Shown here one piece after another: positions 43,187 to 50,931 of a stretch of 64,000 nt of DNA. Each line of letters opens with the position of its first letter. The first letter of the stretch is position 1. The notes under the pieces are model-generated. The model was given only the letters and a program-made list of their open reading frames with translations, was not told the DNA's origin and did no database searches. A program made the position numbers and the translations under genes. This stretch comes from Acidobacteriota bacterium (GTDB lineage Bacteria; Acidobacteriota; Vicinamibacteria; Vicinamibacterales; UBA2999): positions 1 to 64,000 of the forward strand of contig CANKJK010000008.1 of assembly GCA_947482665.1 (NCBI GenBank), read 5' to 3'.

Positions 43187-44374
43187 ATGAGTCCCCTCAC
43201 CATCATCTTCATCACGGTCTTCATCGACCTGATCGGCTTCGGCATCGTCATTCCGCTCGCACCCTTCTACGCGGAGCACTTCGGCGCGACCGGCCTGATG
43301 GTGGGCATGCTCCAGGCATCCTTCTCGCTCATGCAGTTCCTGTTCGCGCCCTTCTGGGGCCGCCTCTCGGACCGCATTGGCCGGAAGCCAGTCATCCTCA
43401 TCGGCCTGCTCGGCTCGGCCATCTGCTATCTCGTGTTCGGCCTCGCCCAGTCGCTGGCGGTGCTCTTTATCGCCCGGATCCTGGCCGGCGTGGCCGGCGC
43501 CAACATCGCGACGGCCCAGGCCTACATGGCGGATGTGACGACGCCTGAAAACCGCGCGAAGGGGATGGGGCTCATCGGCGCCGCCTTCGGGCTGGGCTTC
43601 ATCTTCGGTCCCGCGATCGGCGGCGTGCTGAGCGGCTTCGGACCATCGGTGCCGCCGCTCTTCGCGGGTGCGCTCTCCTTTGTGAACTTCGTGGCGGCCT
43701 GGTTCGTGCTGCCGGAGTCGAGGGCCGTGTCGGCGGTGGCCCGCCAGAAGGTCTCGCGGCTGAAGGCGCTTGTCGCGGCGGTGACCCGGCCTGGCCTGCC
43801 GCAGCTGCTCGTGATCTTCTTCCTGGTCACGGCGGCGTTCTCGAGCTTTGAGGCGACTTTCGCGCTCTTCGGCGAGAAGCGCTTCGGCTTCACGCCGAGC
43901 AACATCGGCTACGTGTTCGCATTTGTGGGCGTGGTGCTGTCGGTCATCCAGGGCGGTCTCGTGGGCCGGATGGCGAAACGCTTCGGGGAGCAGCGCCTTG
44001 TGCCCTTCGGCATCCTGGCGCTGGCCGTGGGCCTCGCGCTCCTCCCCCGCGTGCTCTCGGTGCCGGGGCTGCTCGTGGCCTGCGGTCTGCTCGCGGTCGG
44101 AAGCGGCTTCAACAATCCGTCCATCAGTTCGCTCATCTCGCGCATCACGAGCGCGGACGATCAGGGCGGCGTGCTCGGCGTCTCGCAGTCCGTGTCCAGC
44201 CTGGCCCGCATCGTCGGGCCGTTCGCCGGGGGCGCCGTCTACGACCGCTTCGGCCCGCTGGCGCCGTTTTCGGGAGCCGCGGCCGTGATGGTCGTGGCGC
44301 TCTTCGTGGCGATGGGCAGCATCGCCAGGATGCGCCTCAGCACGACCGAGGCAGGCCACAGCCGTCTGCACTGA
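43187..44374 (+). CDS. Major facilitator superfamily transporter, TetA-like drug:H+ antiporter group
   Basis: The 395-residue protein has about 12 transmembrane helices. It begins PLTIIFITVFIDLIGFGIVIPLAPFYAEHFGA, with motif A in WGRLSDRIGRKPVILIGLLG. It also has RILAGVAGANIATAQAYMADVT and LMGAAFGLGFIFGPAIGG-like motif C (GLIGAAFGLGFIFGPAIGGVL). This resembles 12-helix drug exporters of the TetA/Bmr type. The substrate is unknown. It starts 12 bp after folA, so it may share the transcript. Confidence 0.9.
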   Translation: MSPLTIIFITVFIDLIGFGIVIPLAPFYAEHFGATGLMVGMLQASFSLMQFLFAPFWGRLSDRIGRKPVILIGLLGSAICYLVFGLAQSLAVLFIARILAGVAGANIATAQAYMADVTTPENRAKGMGLIGAAFGLGFIFGPAIGGVLSGFGPSVPPLFAGALSFVNFVAAWFVLPESRAVSAVARQKVSRLKALVAAVTRPGLPQLLVIFFLVTAAFSSFEATFALFGEKRFGFTPSNIGYVFAFVGVVLSVIQGGLVGRMAKRFGEQRLVPFGILALAVGLALLPRVLSVPGLLVACGLLAVGSGFNNPSISSLISRITSADDQGGVLGVSQSVSSLARIVGPFAGGAVYDRFGPLAPFSGAAAVMVVALFVAMGSIARMRLSTTEAGHSRLH

Positions 44375-44384
44375 GGATCCACAC

Positions 44385-45515
44385 ATGAGTAGCCCACTGA
44401 AGGTCGGCATCATCAGCGCGAACTGGGGCGTGGCCGCCCACCTGCCCGCGTGGCGGGCCAATCCGGATGTGGAGGTCGTGGGCATCTGCACCGCGCACCA
44501 GAACACAGCCGAGGCGGCGGCGAAGGCCAACGGCATCCCGATGCCTTTCTGGGACTACCGCGAAATGGTGAAGCACCCCGACATCGATATCGTCGACGTC
44601 GGCACGCGGCCGAACCTGCGCTACGAGATGTGCAAGGCCGCCTTCGCGGCCGGCAAGCACGTCTACAACGGCATCCCGTTCGCGGATTCGATGGCGCATG
44701 CCCGTGAGCTGGGTGCGGCGCAGGTCGCATCGGGCAAGGTCGGGTCGGTGGATGCCTATTCGGAATACCTGCCGCCGATTGCCTTCGCCAAGGAACTCGT
44801 CAACGAGGGCGCCGTCGGCGAACTCTACTCGGTGACGTGCACGCTGCAGTCGTCCCTGTTCAACACGCAGGTGTCGACGTTCCCCTATAACTGGTTCTGG
44901 AACCGCGAGGCCGGGTGCAGCGCGCTTCGGAACCTCGGGTCACACGCGCTCAACGTCCTCTACTACCTCTTCGGGGAAGTCGAGAGCGTGGTCGCGCAGA
45001 ACGACATCTGCCTCAAAGAGTGGACCTTCACCGACAACGGTCAGGTCGTGACCCCGCAGATCGAGGACACCGCCAACGTCCTGCTGCGCTTTGCCGGTGG
45101 TGGCATGGGCGTGCTGGCTCCGGCCTGGTGCGCGATCGGGGGGCGTGGATTTCTCGTTGACGCATTCGGCAGCAAGGGCCGGCTGGTCATTGAATCCCCG
45201 ATGATGCCCTCGAACGGGGCGCGGGTCTGGCTGGCCAAGCTCGGAGAGATGGCGCCCACGGAGCTCACCGTGCCGGACCGCTTCCGTGAACGGCCGGGCA
45301 TTGCCATGACGGCCAAGCCGGATTCGCCGGTCTTCATGGGCCCGCACTTCGCGATGGCCCTGAGTTTCGCCGACATGCTCGAGGCCATCCGCACGGGCCG
45401 TGGGTCGCGGCCCGGCTTTGCCCAGGCGCTGCACACCCACGCGGCGATCGAGGCGGCTGAGCTCAGCGCCCGCGAAGGCCGTTGGGTGAGCGTGGCCTCG
45501 ATGCTTGGCGCGTAG
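44385..45515 (+). CDS. Gfo/Idh/MocA-family oxidoreductase
   Basis: The 376-residue protein has an N-terminal Rossmann fold (KVGIISANWGVAAHLPAWRANPDVEVVGICTAHQNTAEAAAKANGI). The family dinucleotide loop reads HPDIDIVDVGTRPNLRYEMCKAAFAAGKHVYNGIPFADSMAHARELG, where the usual EKP is NGIP. The C-terminal beta-sheet domain includes NWFWNREAGCSALRNLGSHALNVLYYLFGEVE. The catalytic Lys of the usual EKP motif is therefore replaced, so its activity on sugar or cyclitol substrates is uncertain. It ends immediately next to the converging RND pump gene. Confidence 0.88.
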   Translation: MSSPLKVGIISANWGVAAHLPAWRANPDVEVVGICTAHQNTAEAAAKANGIPMPFWDYREMVKHPDIDIVDVGTRPNLRYEMCKAAFAAGKHVYNGIPFADSMAHARELGAAQVASGKVGSVDAYSEYLPPIAFAKELVNEGAVGELYSVTCTLQSSLFNTQVSTFPYNWFWNREAGCSALRNLGSHALNVLYYLFGEVESVVAQNDICLKEWTFTDNGQVVTPQIEDTANVLLRFAGGGMGVLAPAWCAIGGRGFLVDAFGSKGRLVIESPMMPSNGARVWLAKLGEMAPTELTVPDRFRERPGIAMTAKPDSPVFMGPHFAMALSFADMLEAIRTGRGSRPGFAQALHTHAAIEAAELSAREGRWVSVASMLGA

Positions 45516-48500
45516 CTACTTCGACGACGCGGGTTCCAGCCCAGCGGCGGCGGGCGTGGAGCCGGTCCGACGTCCGCGGCGGCCCTCGAAGAAGAGCCGG
45601 GTCTGCTCGATATACACGTAGTAGACCGGCGTGATGTAGAGCGTCAGGAACTGCGAGACGACCAGGCCTCCCACGACGGCCAGGCCGAGGGGCTGCCGAG
45701 CCTCGCCGCCCGCGCCGTAGCCCAGGGCGATCGGCAGAGTGCCCACGAGCGCCGCCATCGTCGTCATCATGATCGGCCGGAACCGGACGACGCAGGCTTC
45801 GTGGATGGCCTCGGCCGGCGTCCTGCCGTGCTGCCGCTGGGCCTCGACCGCGAAGTCCACCATCATGATGCCGTTCTTCTTCACCAGGCCGATGAGCATG
45901 ATGATGCCGACCATCGCGTAGAGGCTCATCTCCGTCTTGAAGATCAGCAGCGTCAGCAGCGCGCCGAACGCAGCCGAGGGCAGGCCGGAGAGAATCGTCA
46001 ACGGGTGCGTGAAGCTCTCGTAGAGCACGCCGAGCACGATGTAGATGACGACCACCGCCATCAGCAGCACGAGCCCGATGCCGGCCAGCGACGACTGGAA
46101 GACCTGCGCGGTGCCCTGGAATGCCAGGGTGACCGTGGCAGGCAGCGTGTTGACGGCCGCGGCCTTCAGCTGCGGGACGGCGTCGCCCAGCGCAAGGCCC
46201 TCCTTCAGGTTGAAGCCGATGGTGACGGCCGGCAGCTGGCCGACGTGGCCGATCGCCTGTGGCCCGAAGTCCGTCCGCACGCGGGCAACGGAGTTGAGGG
46301 GAATCAGCCCGCCGTTCCGGGAGCGGACGTAGAGCAGCGAAAGCGCCGCCGGATTGGACTGGAATTCTGGCGCGACCTGCAGCACGACCTGGTACTGGTT
46401 GTTCGGTGCGTAGATCTGCGAGACCTGGCGCGACCCGTAGGCGTTGTAGAGCGCCGTCTCGACCTGCGTGGCCGAAAGGCCCAACGTCGAGATCAGGTCG
46501 CGGTTCATCTCGACGCGCACCTGCGGATTGCGCAATTGCAGGTCGGAGGTGACGTCCTCGAAGCCCGGCATCGAGCGCATCTTCTGCTCGAACACGGGCG
46601 CCCACTTGTAGAGCTCGTCGGTGTTGGAATCCTGCAGGGTGAGCGAGTAGAGCGTCCGGCCGAATCGGTCGAGCGAGATGGCCGGCTGGTTCACCGGGAA
46701 CGTGCGCACGCCGGGGATCTGGGCCAGCTTGGGCCGCAGACCCGCGATGATCTGGTCGACGGACTTCCGTTCATGCCGGGGCTTGAGGTCGATGAGGAAG
46801 CGGCCGTTGTTCATGGAGGCATTCGGACCACCCGCGCCGACCACGCCGCCGAAGGTGGCGATGTTCGGGTCCTTCAGCAGGACGTCCGCCACCATCACCT
46901 GGTGCCGCAGCATGTCGTCGTAGCCGATGCCCTGGATGGCCTCCATGCTGACGGCGAAGCGGCCCTTGTCCTCCGCGGGCATGAAGCCCACTGGCGTCAT
47001 CTTGTAGAGGTAGTACGTTGCGCCGAAGAGCGCGAACGAAAAGAGCAGCGTCGCGGCCTTGTAGCGGAGGCTGAAGCGCAACGTCACGTCATAGACGTGG
47101 AGCCATCCGTCGAACATCTTCTCGAAGAAGTTGTAGAGCCACCCGTGCTTCTGCTCGTGCGGCGGCTTGAGGAAGCGGCTGCACAGCATCGGCGTGAGGC
47201 TGATCGAAACGAAGCCGGAGACCAGGATGGCTACGCCGATCGTGACGGCGAACTCACGCAGCAGTCGGCCAACGACGCCGCCCATGAAGAGCACCGGGAT
47301 GAAGACCGCGGCCAGCGAGATCGTCATCGAGACGATGGTGAAGGCCACTTCCTTCGAGCCTTCGAAGGCCGCCTGCATCGGCGGCTTGCCCATCTCCATG
47401 TGCCGGACGATGTTCTCCAGCATCACGATCGCATCGTCGACGACGAAGCCGACCGCGAGCGTCAGCGCCATCAGCGAGAGGTTGTCGAGGCTGTAGCCCA
47501 GCAGATACATCACGGCGAAGGTGGCCAGGATGGACGCTGGCAACGCCAGGCTGGGGATGATGGTGGCCGAGAGGTTCCGCAGGAACAGGAAGATCACCAT
47601 CACGACGAGCGCGATCGTGAGGAGGAGCGTGAACTTCACGTCGGAGACCGACTCGCGGATGCTGAGCGAGAGGTCGCTGCGGAGTTCGAGTGAGACGCTC
47701 GGCGGGATCTGTTCGCGCAGGTTCGGGATGGTGGCCTTCACCGCGTCGCAGACCTCGACGACGTTGGTGCCAGGCTGCTTGAAGACGGAGAGGAAGATCG
47801 ACCGTTCCAGCTTCGTCGAGCCAGCGGCGATGTCGCCGTACCAGGCGGACCAGCGGTCGTTGTCGACGCCGTCGTAGACGCGGGCGACTTCGTCGAGGCG
47901 CACCGGGTTGCCGTTCCGGTAGGCGACGATCATCCCGGAGTACGCCTTGGCGTTGAGCAGCCTGCCGTTGGCGAGCACCGTGAAGCTGCGGTTCGGTCCG
48001 TAGATGACGCCCGTGGGCAGGTTCGCGTTGTTCGAGTTGATCGAGTCGGCGATTTCGTCGATGCCGATCGTGTTGGCGGCCAGTTGCCGCGGGTCGACAT
48101 CCACGCGGACGGCGAACCGCGGAGCGCCCAGCACCTGTACCTGGGCCACGCCGCTGATCATCGAGATGCGCTGCGCCAGCGTGGACTCGGCGTACTCGGT
48201 CAGCTGCGAGACCGGGATCGTCTTCGACCGCAGCACCATCTGCAGCACCGGCTGGTCGGCCGGATTGACCTTCTGGAACGAGGGCGGCGCTGGCATGCCG
48301 GGCGGGAGCGACCCGAGCGATCGCGAAATCATCGACTGCACGTCCTGCGCGGCGGCGTCGATGTTGCGTTCGAGCGCGAACTGCAGCGTGATGGCCGACC
48401 GACCCATCGTGCTCGTGGAGGACATCGAGTCCAGCCCCGAGATCGTGGAGAACTGCTTTTCAAGCGGCAGCGCCACGCTCGTGGCCATCGTTTCGGGGCT

Positions 48501-48662
48501 GGCGCCCGGGAGTCCCGCGTTGACCTGGACAGTCGGGAAGTCCACCGTCGGCAGGTCGCTCACGGCCAGCTTCTGATACGCGAGGACGCCGAAGACGGCG
48601 ACCCCCAGCAGCACCAGCGTCGTGGTGACTGGGCGCCGGATGAAGAGTTCCGAAGGGTTCAT
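45516..48662 (-). CDS. RND multidrug efflux pump inner-membrane subunit (AcrB-like)
   Basis: The 1048-residue protein is of the HAE1 type. It begins NPSELFIRRPVTTTLVLLGVAVFG, and the TM4 region has GFVVDDAIVMLENIVRHME with the proton-relay Asp pair. It has two large periplasmic loops and ends FFEGRRGRRTG. Full length and tandem RND halves support an intact drug or lipid exporter. ATG 48662 overlaps the adaptor stop by 4 bp. No TolC-type outer-membrane gene follows within the window. Confidence 0.95.
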   Translation of the reverse strand: MNPSELFIRRPVTTTLVLLGVAVFGVLAYQKLAVSDLPTVDFPTVQVNAGLPGASPETMATSVALPLEKQFSTISGLDSMSSTSTMGRSAITLQFALERNIDAAAQDVQSMISRSLGSLPPGMPAPPSFQKVNPADQPVLQMVLRSKTIPVSQLTEYAESTLAQRISMISGVAQVQVLGAPRFAVRVDVDPRQLAANTIGIDEIADSINSNNANLPTGVIYGPNRSFTVLANGRLLNAKAYSGMIVAYRNGNPVRLDEVARVYDGVDNDRWSAWYGDIAAGSTKLERSIFLSVFKQPGTNVVEVCDAVKATIPNLREQIPPSVSLELRSDLSLSIRESVSDVKFTLLLTIALVVMVIFLFLRNLSATIIPSLALPASILATFAVMYLLGYSLDNLSLMALTLAVGFVVDDAIVMLENIVRHMEMGKPPMQAAFEGSKEVAFTIVSMTISLAAVFIPVLFMGGVVGRLLREFAVTIGVAILVSGFVSISLTPMLCSRFLKPPHEQKHGWLYNFFEKMFDGWLHVYDVTLRFSLRYKAATLLFSFALFGATYYLYKMTPVGFMPAEDKGRFAVSMEAIQGIGYDDMLRHQVMVADVLLKDPNIATFGGVVGAGGPNASMNNGRFLIDLKPRHERKSVDQIIAGLRPKLAQIPGVRTFPVNQPAISLDRFGRTLYSLTLQDSNTDELYKWAPVFEQKMRSMPGFEDVTSDLQLRNPQVRVEMNRDLISTLGLSATQVETALYNAYGSRQVSQIYAPNNQYQVVLQVAPEFQSNPAALSLLYVRSRNGGLIPLNSVARVRTDFGPQAIGHVGQLPAVTIGFNLKEGLALGDAVPQLKAAAVNTLPATVTLAFQGTAQVFQSSLAGIGLVLLMAVVVIYIVLGVLYESFTHPLTILSGLPSAAFGALLTLLIFKTEMSLYAMVGIIMLIGLVKKNGIMMVDFAVEAQRQHGRTPAEAIHEACVVRFRPIMMTTMAALVGTLPIALGYGAGGEARQPLGLAVVGGLVVSQFLTLYITPVYYVYIEQTRLFFEGRRGRRTGSTPAAAGLEPASSK

Positions 48663-49894
48663 GGACGAGCCTTTCCGGCAGGTGCGCCGTCCTTGATCGC
48701 GACCGGGCTTCCGGGCGTCAGGCGGAGCTGGCCGTCGGTGACGACGGTCTCGCCAGCCGTGACGCCGGCCGAGAGGATGGAGTCGTCGCCAAACGTGCGC
48801 TCGACGGTGACGGGCCTGACTTCGGCCGCCTTTTCGGCGGTCACGACATACACGAACGTCCCCTGCGGGCCGCTCTGCACGGCTACCGAGGGCACGGCGA
48901 TGGCGTCCTGGACCGTGGTGAGCGTCACGGCGACGTTGACGAACTGGCCAGGCCACAGCCGCCGGTTGGCATTGGCGAAGGTCCCCTTCACCTTGATGGT
49001 GCCGGTGGTGCGGTCGATGAGGTTGTCGATGAAAGTGACGCGGCCTGTTTCCACGGCGCCGTCGCCGGGCACCTGCGCGCGGACCACCACGGGGCCTTTG
49101 GCCATGTAGCGCTTGAGCTCGGGCAGCTGACGCTCCGGGATGCTGAACGTGACGCTGACCGGTGTGACCTGGTTGATGACGACGAGCGGCGTCGTGTCAT
49201 TGGCGCGCACGAGGCTCCCAGGGTGGGCCATCAGTGCGCCGGTGCGTCCGGAGAGCTGGGCGGTGATCGTGGCGTACTGAGTCTGGACTTTGGCGTTCTC
49301 GATGGAGGCCCGGTCGGCGTCGACCACGGACTCCAGGGCAGTTGCGGCCGTGCGGGTGGTGTCGACCTGTTCCTTGGTCGCGATGCCGCGCTGGGCGAGG
49401 TCCTGGTAGCGGGCAGCCTGCGCGCGAGCATTGGCGGCCTGCGCCAGGTCCCGGGCGAGGTTGGCCTCTGCCTGCGCGAGGACGGCCTCGAGAGGCCGTC
49501 GGTCGAGCGTGAAGAGCACCTGGCCCTTGGTGACGTCGTCACCTTCGCGGAAGTTGACCGAGGTCAGTTCGCCCGTCAGCTGCGCGCGGACGGGAACCGT
49601 GGAGACCGGCTCCACCGTGCCGATGACCTGAATCTCCACTGGCACGGCCTTCTGGGCGACCGTTGTGACCGTCACCGGTACTGCCTGACCGCCCCCGGGT
49701 CCGCCGCCTGGTCTACGGGTTGGTCCGCCGCCAGGGGCGCCGTTTGCCGGGGCGCCCGCTGGCCCGGTTTCGCCCGTGGCCGGAGCCACCGCCGGATTGG
49801 ACGCGTCTCCCCGGCTGAGCCGGGAGCACGCGCCAAGCGTGCCGCTGATGACGAGTGAGGCCGCAAGAGCAACGCAGGTGAGCGATCTGGACAC
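48659..49894 (-). CDS. RND efflux periplasmic adaptor lipoprotein (AcrA-like)
   Basis: The 411-residue adaptor has a lipobox (SGTLGACS) after its signal sequence, then a Gly/Pro-rich linker (GAPGGGPTRRPGGGPGGGQ) before the barrel-sandwich domain. GTVEPVSTVPVRAQLTGELTSVNFREGDDVTKGQVLFTLD is the lipoyl-like half, and a coiled-coil hairpin follows. GTG 49894 starts the signal peptide; longer frames upstream lack one. It is coupled to the AcrB-like gene and divergent from the LolA-like operon. Confidence 0.93.
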   Translation of the reverse strand: MSRSLTCVALAASLVISGTLGACSRLSRGDASNPAVAPATGETGPAGAPANGAPGGGPTRRPGGGPGGGQAVPVTVTTVAQKAVPVEIQVIGTVEPVSTVPVRAQLTGELTSVNFREGDDVTKGQVLFTLDRRPLEAVLAQAEANLARDLAQAANARAQAARYQDLAQRGIATKEQVDTTRTAATALESVVDADRASIENAKVQTQYATITAQLSGRTGALMAHPGSLVRANDTTPLVVINQVTPVSVTFSIPERQLPELKRYMAKGPVVVRAQVPGDGAVETGRVTFIDNLIDRTTGTIKVKGTFANANRRLWPGQFVNVAVTLTTVQDAIAVPSVAVQSGPQGTFVYVVTAEKAAEVRPVTVERTFGDDSILSAGVTAGETVVTDGQLRLTPGSPVAIKDGAPAGKARP

Positions 49895-50051
49895 GGGTAT
49901 CCGGGCTTTCTCGAGAGAGTCAGTGAGGTCGTGCGCGTAATGAAACGGCCCGACGGTAGTCGCACAACCGTTATACGACGTGCGAGCGGTGCCTATTACC
50001 TCAAGCTGTCGCGCCAGAAGCGCTCCGAAATACGCCAAAACAGGCCTGAAC

Positions 50052-50081
50052 TTGACATTGTTGTGAACCGATTCACACAAT
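50052..50081 (+). promoter_or_regulatory. Promoter with embedded palindromic operator for the LolA-like/MMPL operon
   Basis: TTGACA (50052-50057) is a perfect -35 box. CACAAT (50076-50081) is a plausible -10 box with an 18-bp spacer. Between them lies TGTGAACCGATTCACA (50062-50077), two exact 6-bp arms around a 4-bp centre, the type of site bound by TetR-like dimers. Transcription would start near 50088, leaving about 25 nt before GTG 50113. No TetR gene is in view, so the regulator is unidentified. Confidence 0.65.
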
Positions 50082-50112
50082 TTCGTACATGAGCTTCACG
50101 CGGAGGACAGTC

Positions 50113-50931
50113 GTGAATCGGCTCACCGGGCGCATCGCGATGGCAGGCCTTGCCCTGCTGACGCTGTGGCAGCCGCGTCCCGTGCACACGCAGCCGAAGC
50201 CGGCACTCACGGCGGAAGCCGTCGTCCGCCAGGCACAGGACCGCGAGACGGGCCGTGACTCGCGAGCCGACATGCGGATGCGTCTCATCGACCGCCAGGG
50301 CCGCGCGCGTGAACGCGTGATGACGCTGCTGACCCGGCGTGGGTCGGGCCAGACCGGCGATCGGACCCTGCTGCGTTTCTCTTCGCCCAGCGATATCCGC
50401 AACACGGGCCTGCTGGTGTGGGAGCATCCCGAGAAGGAGGACGAGCGCTTCCTGTTCCTGCCGGCTCTCGGCCGCGTGCGTCGCATCGCCGGGGCGGAGA
50501 AGCAGGAGAGCTTCGCCGGCAGCGACCTCAGCTACGAGGACATCGGCGGACGCCAGATCGCCGACTACACCTATGCGTTCGCCGACGAGCACGGGGCGTG
50601 GACGGCCCCGGACGGCTCGAAGCAGGAGGCGTGGCTCGTCGAGTCGCGGGCGAAGGATGCGGGCGCGCCCTATCCGCGCTCGGTCTCGACCATCCTGAAG
50701 GCGAGCCACGTCATGGTGCATGCCGATGAGTTCGACCGGCACAACGAGCGCGCCAAGGTGTTCGACGTCCGCCGGCTGGACAAGGTGGATGGCATCTGGA
50801 CCGTGCTCGCCCTCTCCGTCACTAACGAGAAGGCTCACACGCGGACCGAACTGGAGACGACCGGCATTCGCTACAACGTCGGGCTGACCGAGGACGACTT
50901 CAGCCGGCGGCGGCTGGAGCAGGTGCCGTGA
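50113..50931 (+). CDS. LolA-like outer-membrane lipoprotein-sorting protein (PF17131 type)
   Basis: The 272-residue exported protein (signal IAMAGLALLTLWQPRPVHT) contains RADMRMRLIDRQGRARERVMTLLTRR, LLRFSSPSDIRNTGLLVWEHPEKEDERFLFLPALGRVRRI and SYEDIGGR. This is typical of LolA/LolB-fold proteins found beside MMPL pumps. It probably carries a lipid or lipid-linked substrate through the periplasm. GTG 50113 has GGAGG at 50102-50106, 6 nt upstream. ATG 50089 would start at the predicted transcription start. It overlaps the MMPL gene by 4 bp. Confidence 0.9.
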   Translation: MNRLTGRIAMAGLALLTLWQPRPVHTQPKPALTAEAVVRQAQDRETGRDSRADMRMRLIDRQGRARERVMTLLTRRGSGQTGDRTLLRFSSPSDIRNTGLLVWEHPEKEDERFLFLPALGRVRRIAGAEKQESFAGSDLSYEDIGGRQIADYTYAFADEHGAWTAPDGSKQEAWLVESRAKDAGAPYPRSVSTILKASHVMVHADEFDRHNERAKVFDVRRLDKVDGIWTVLALSVTNEKAHTRTELETTGIRYNVGLTEDDFSRRRLEQVP

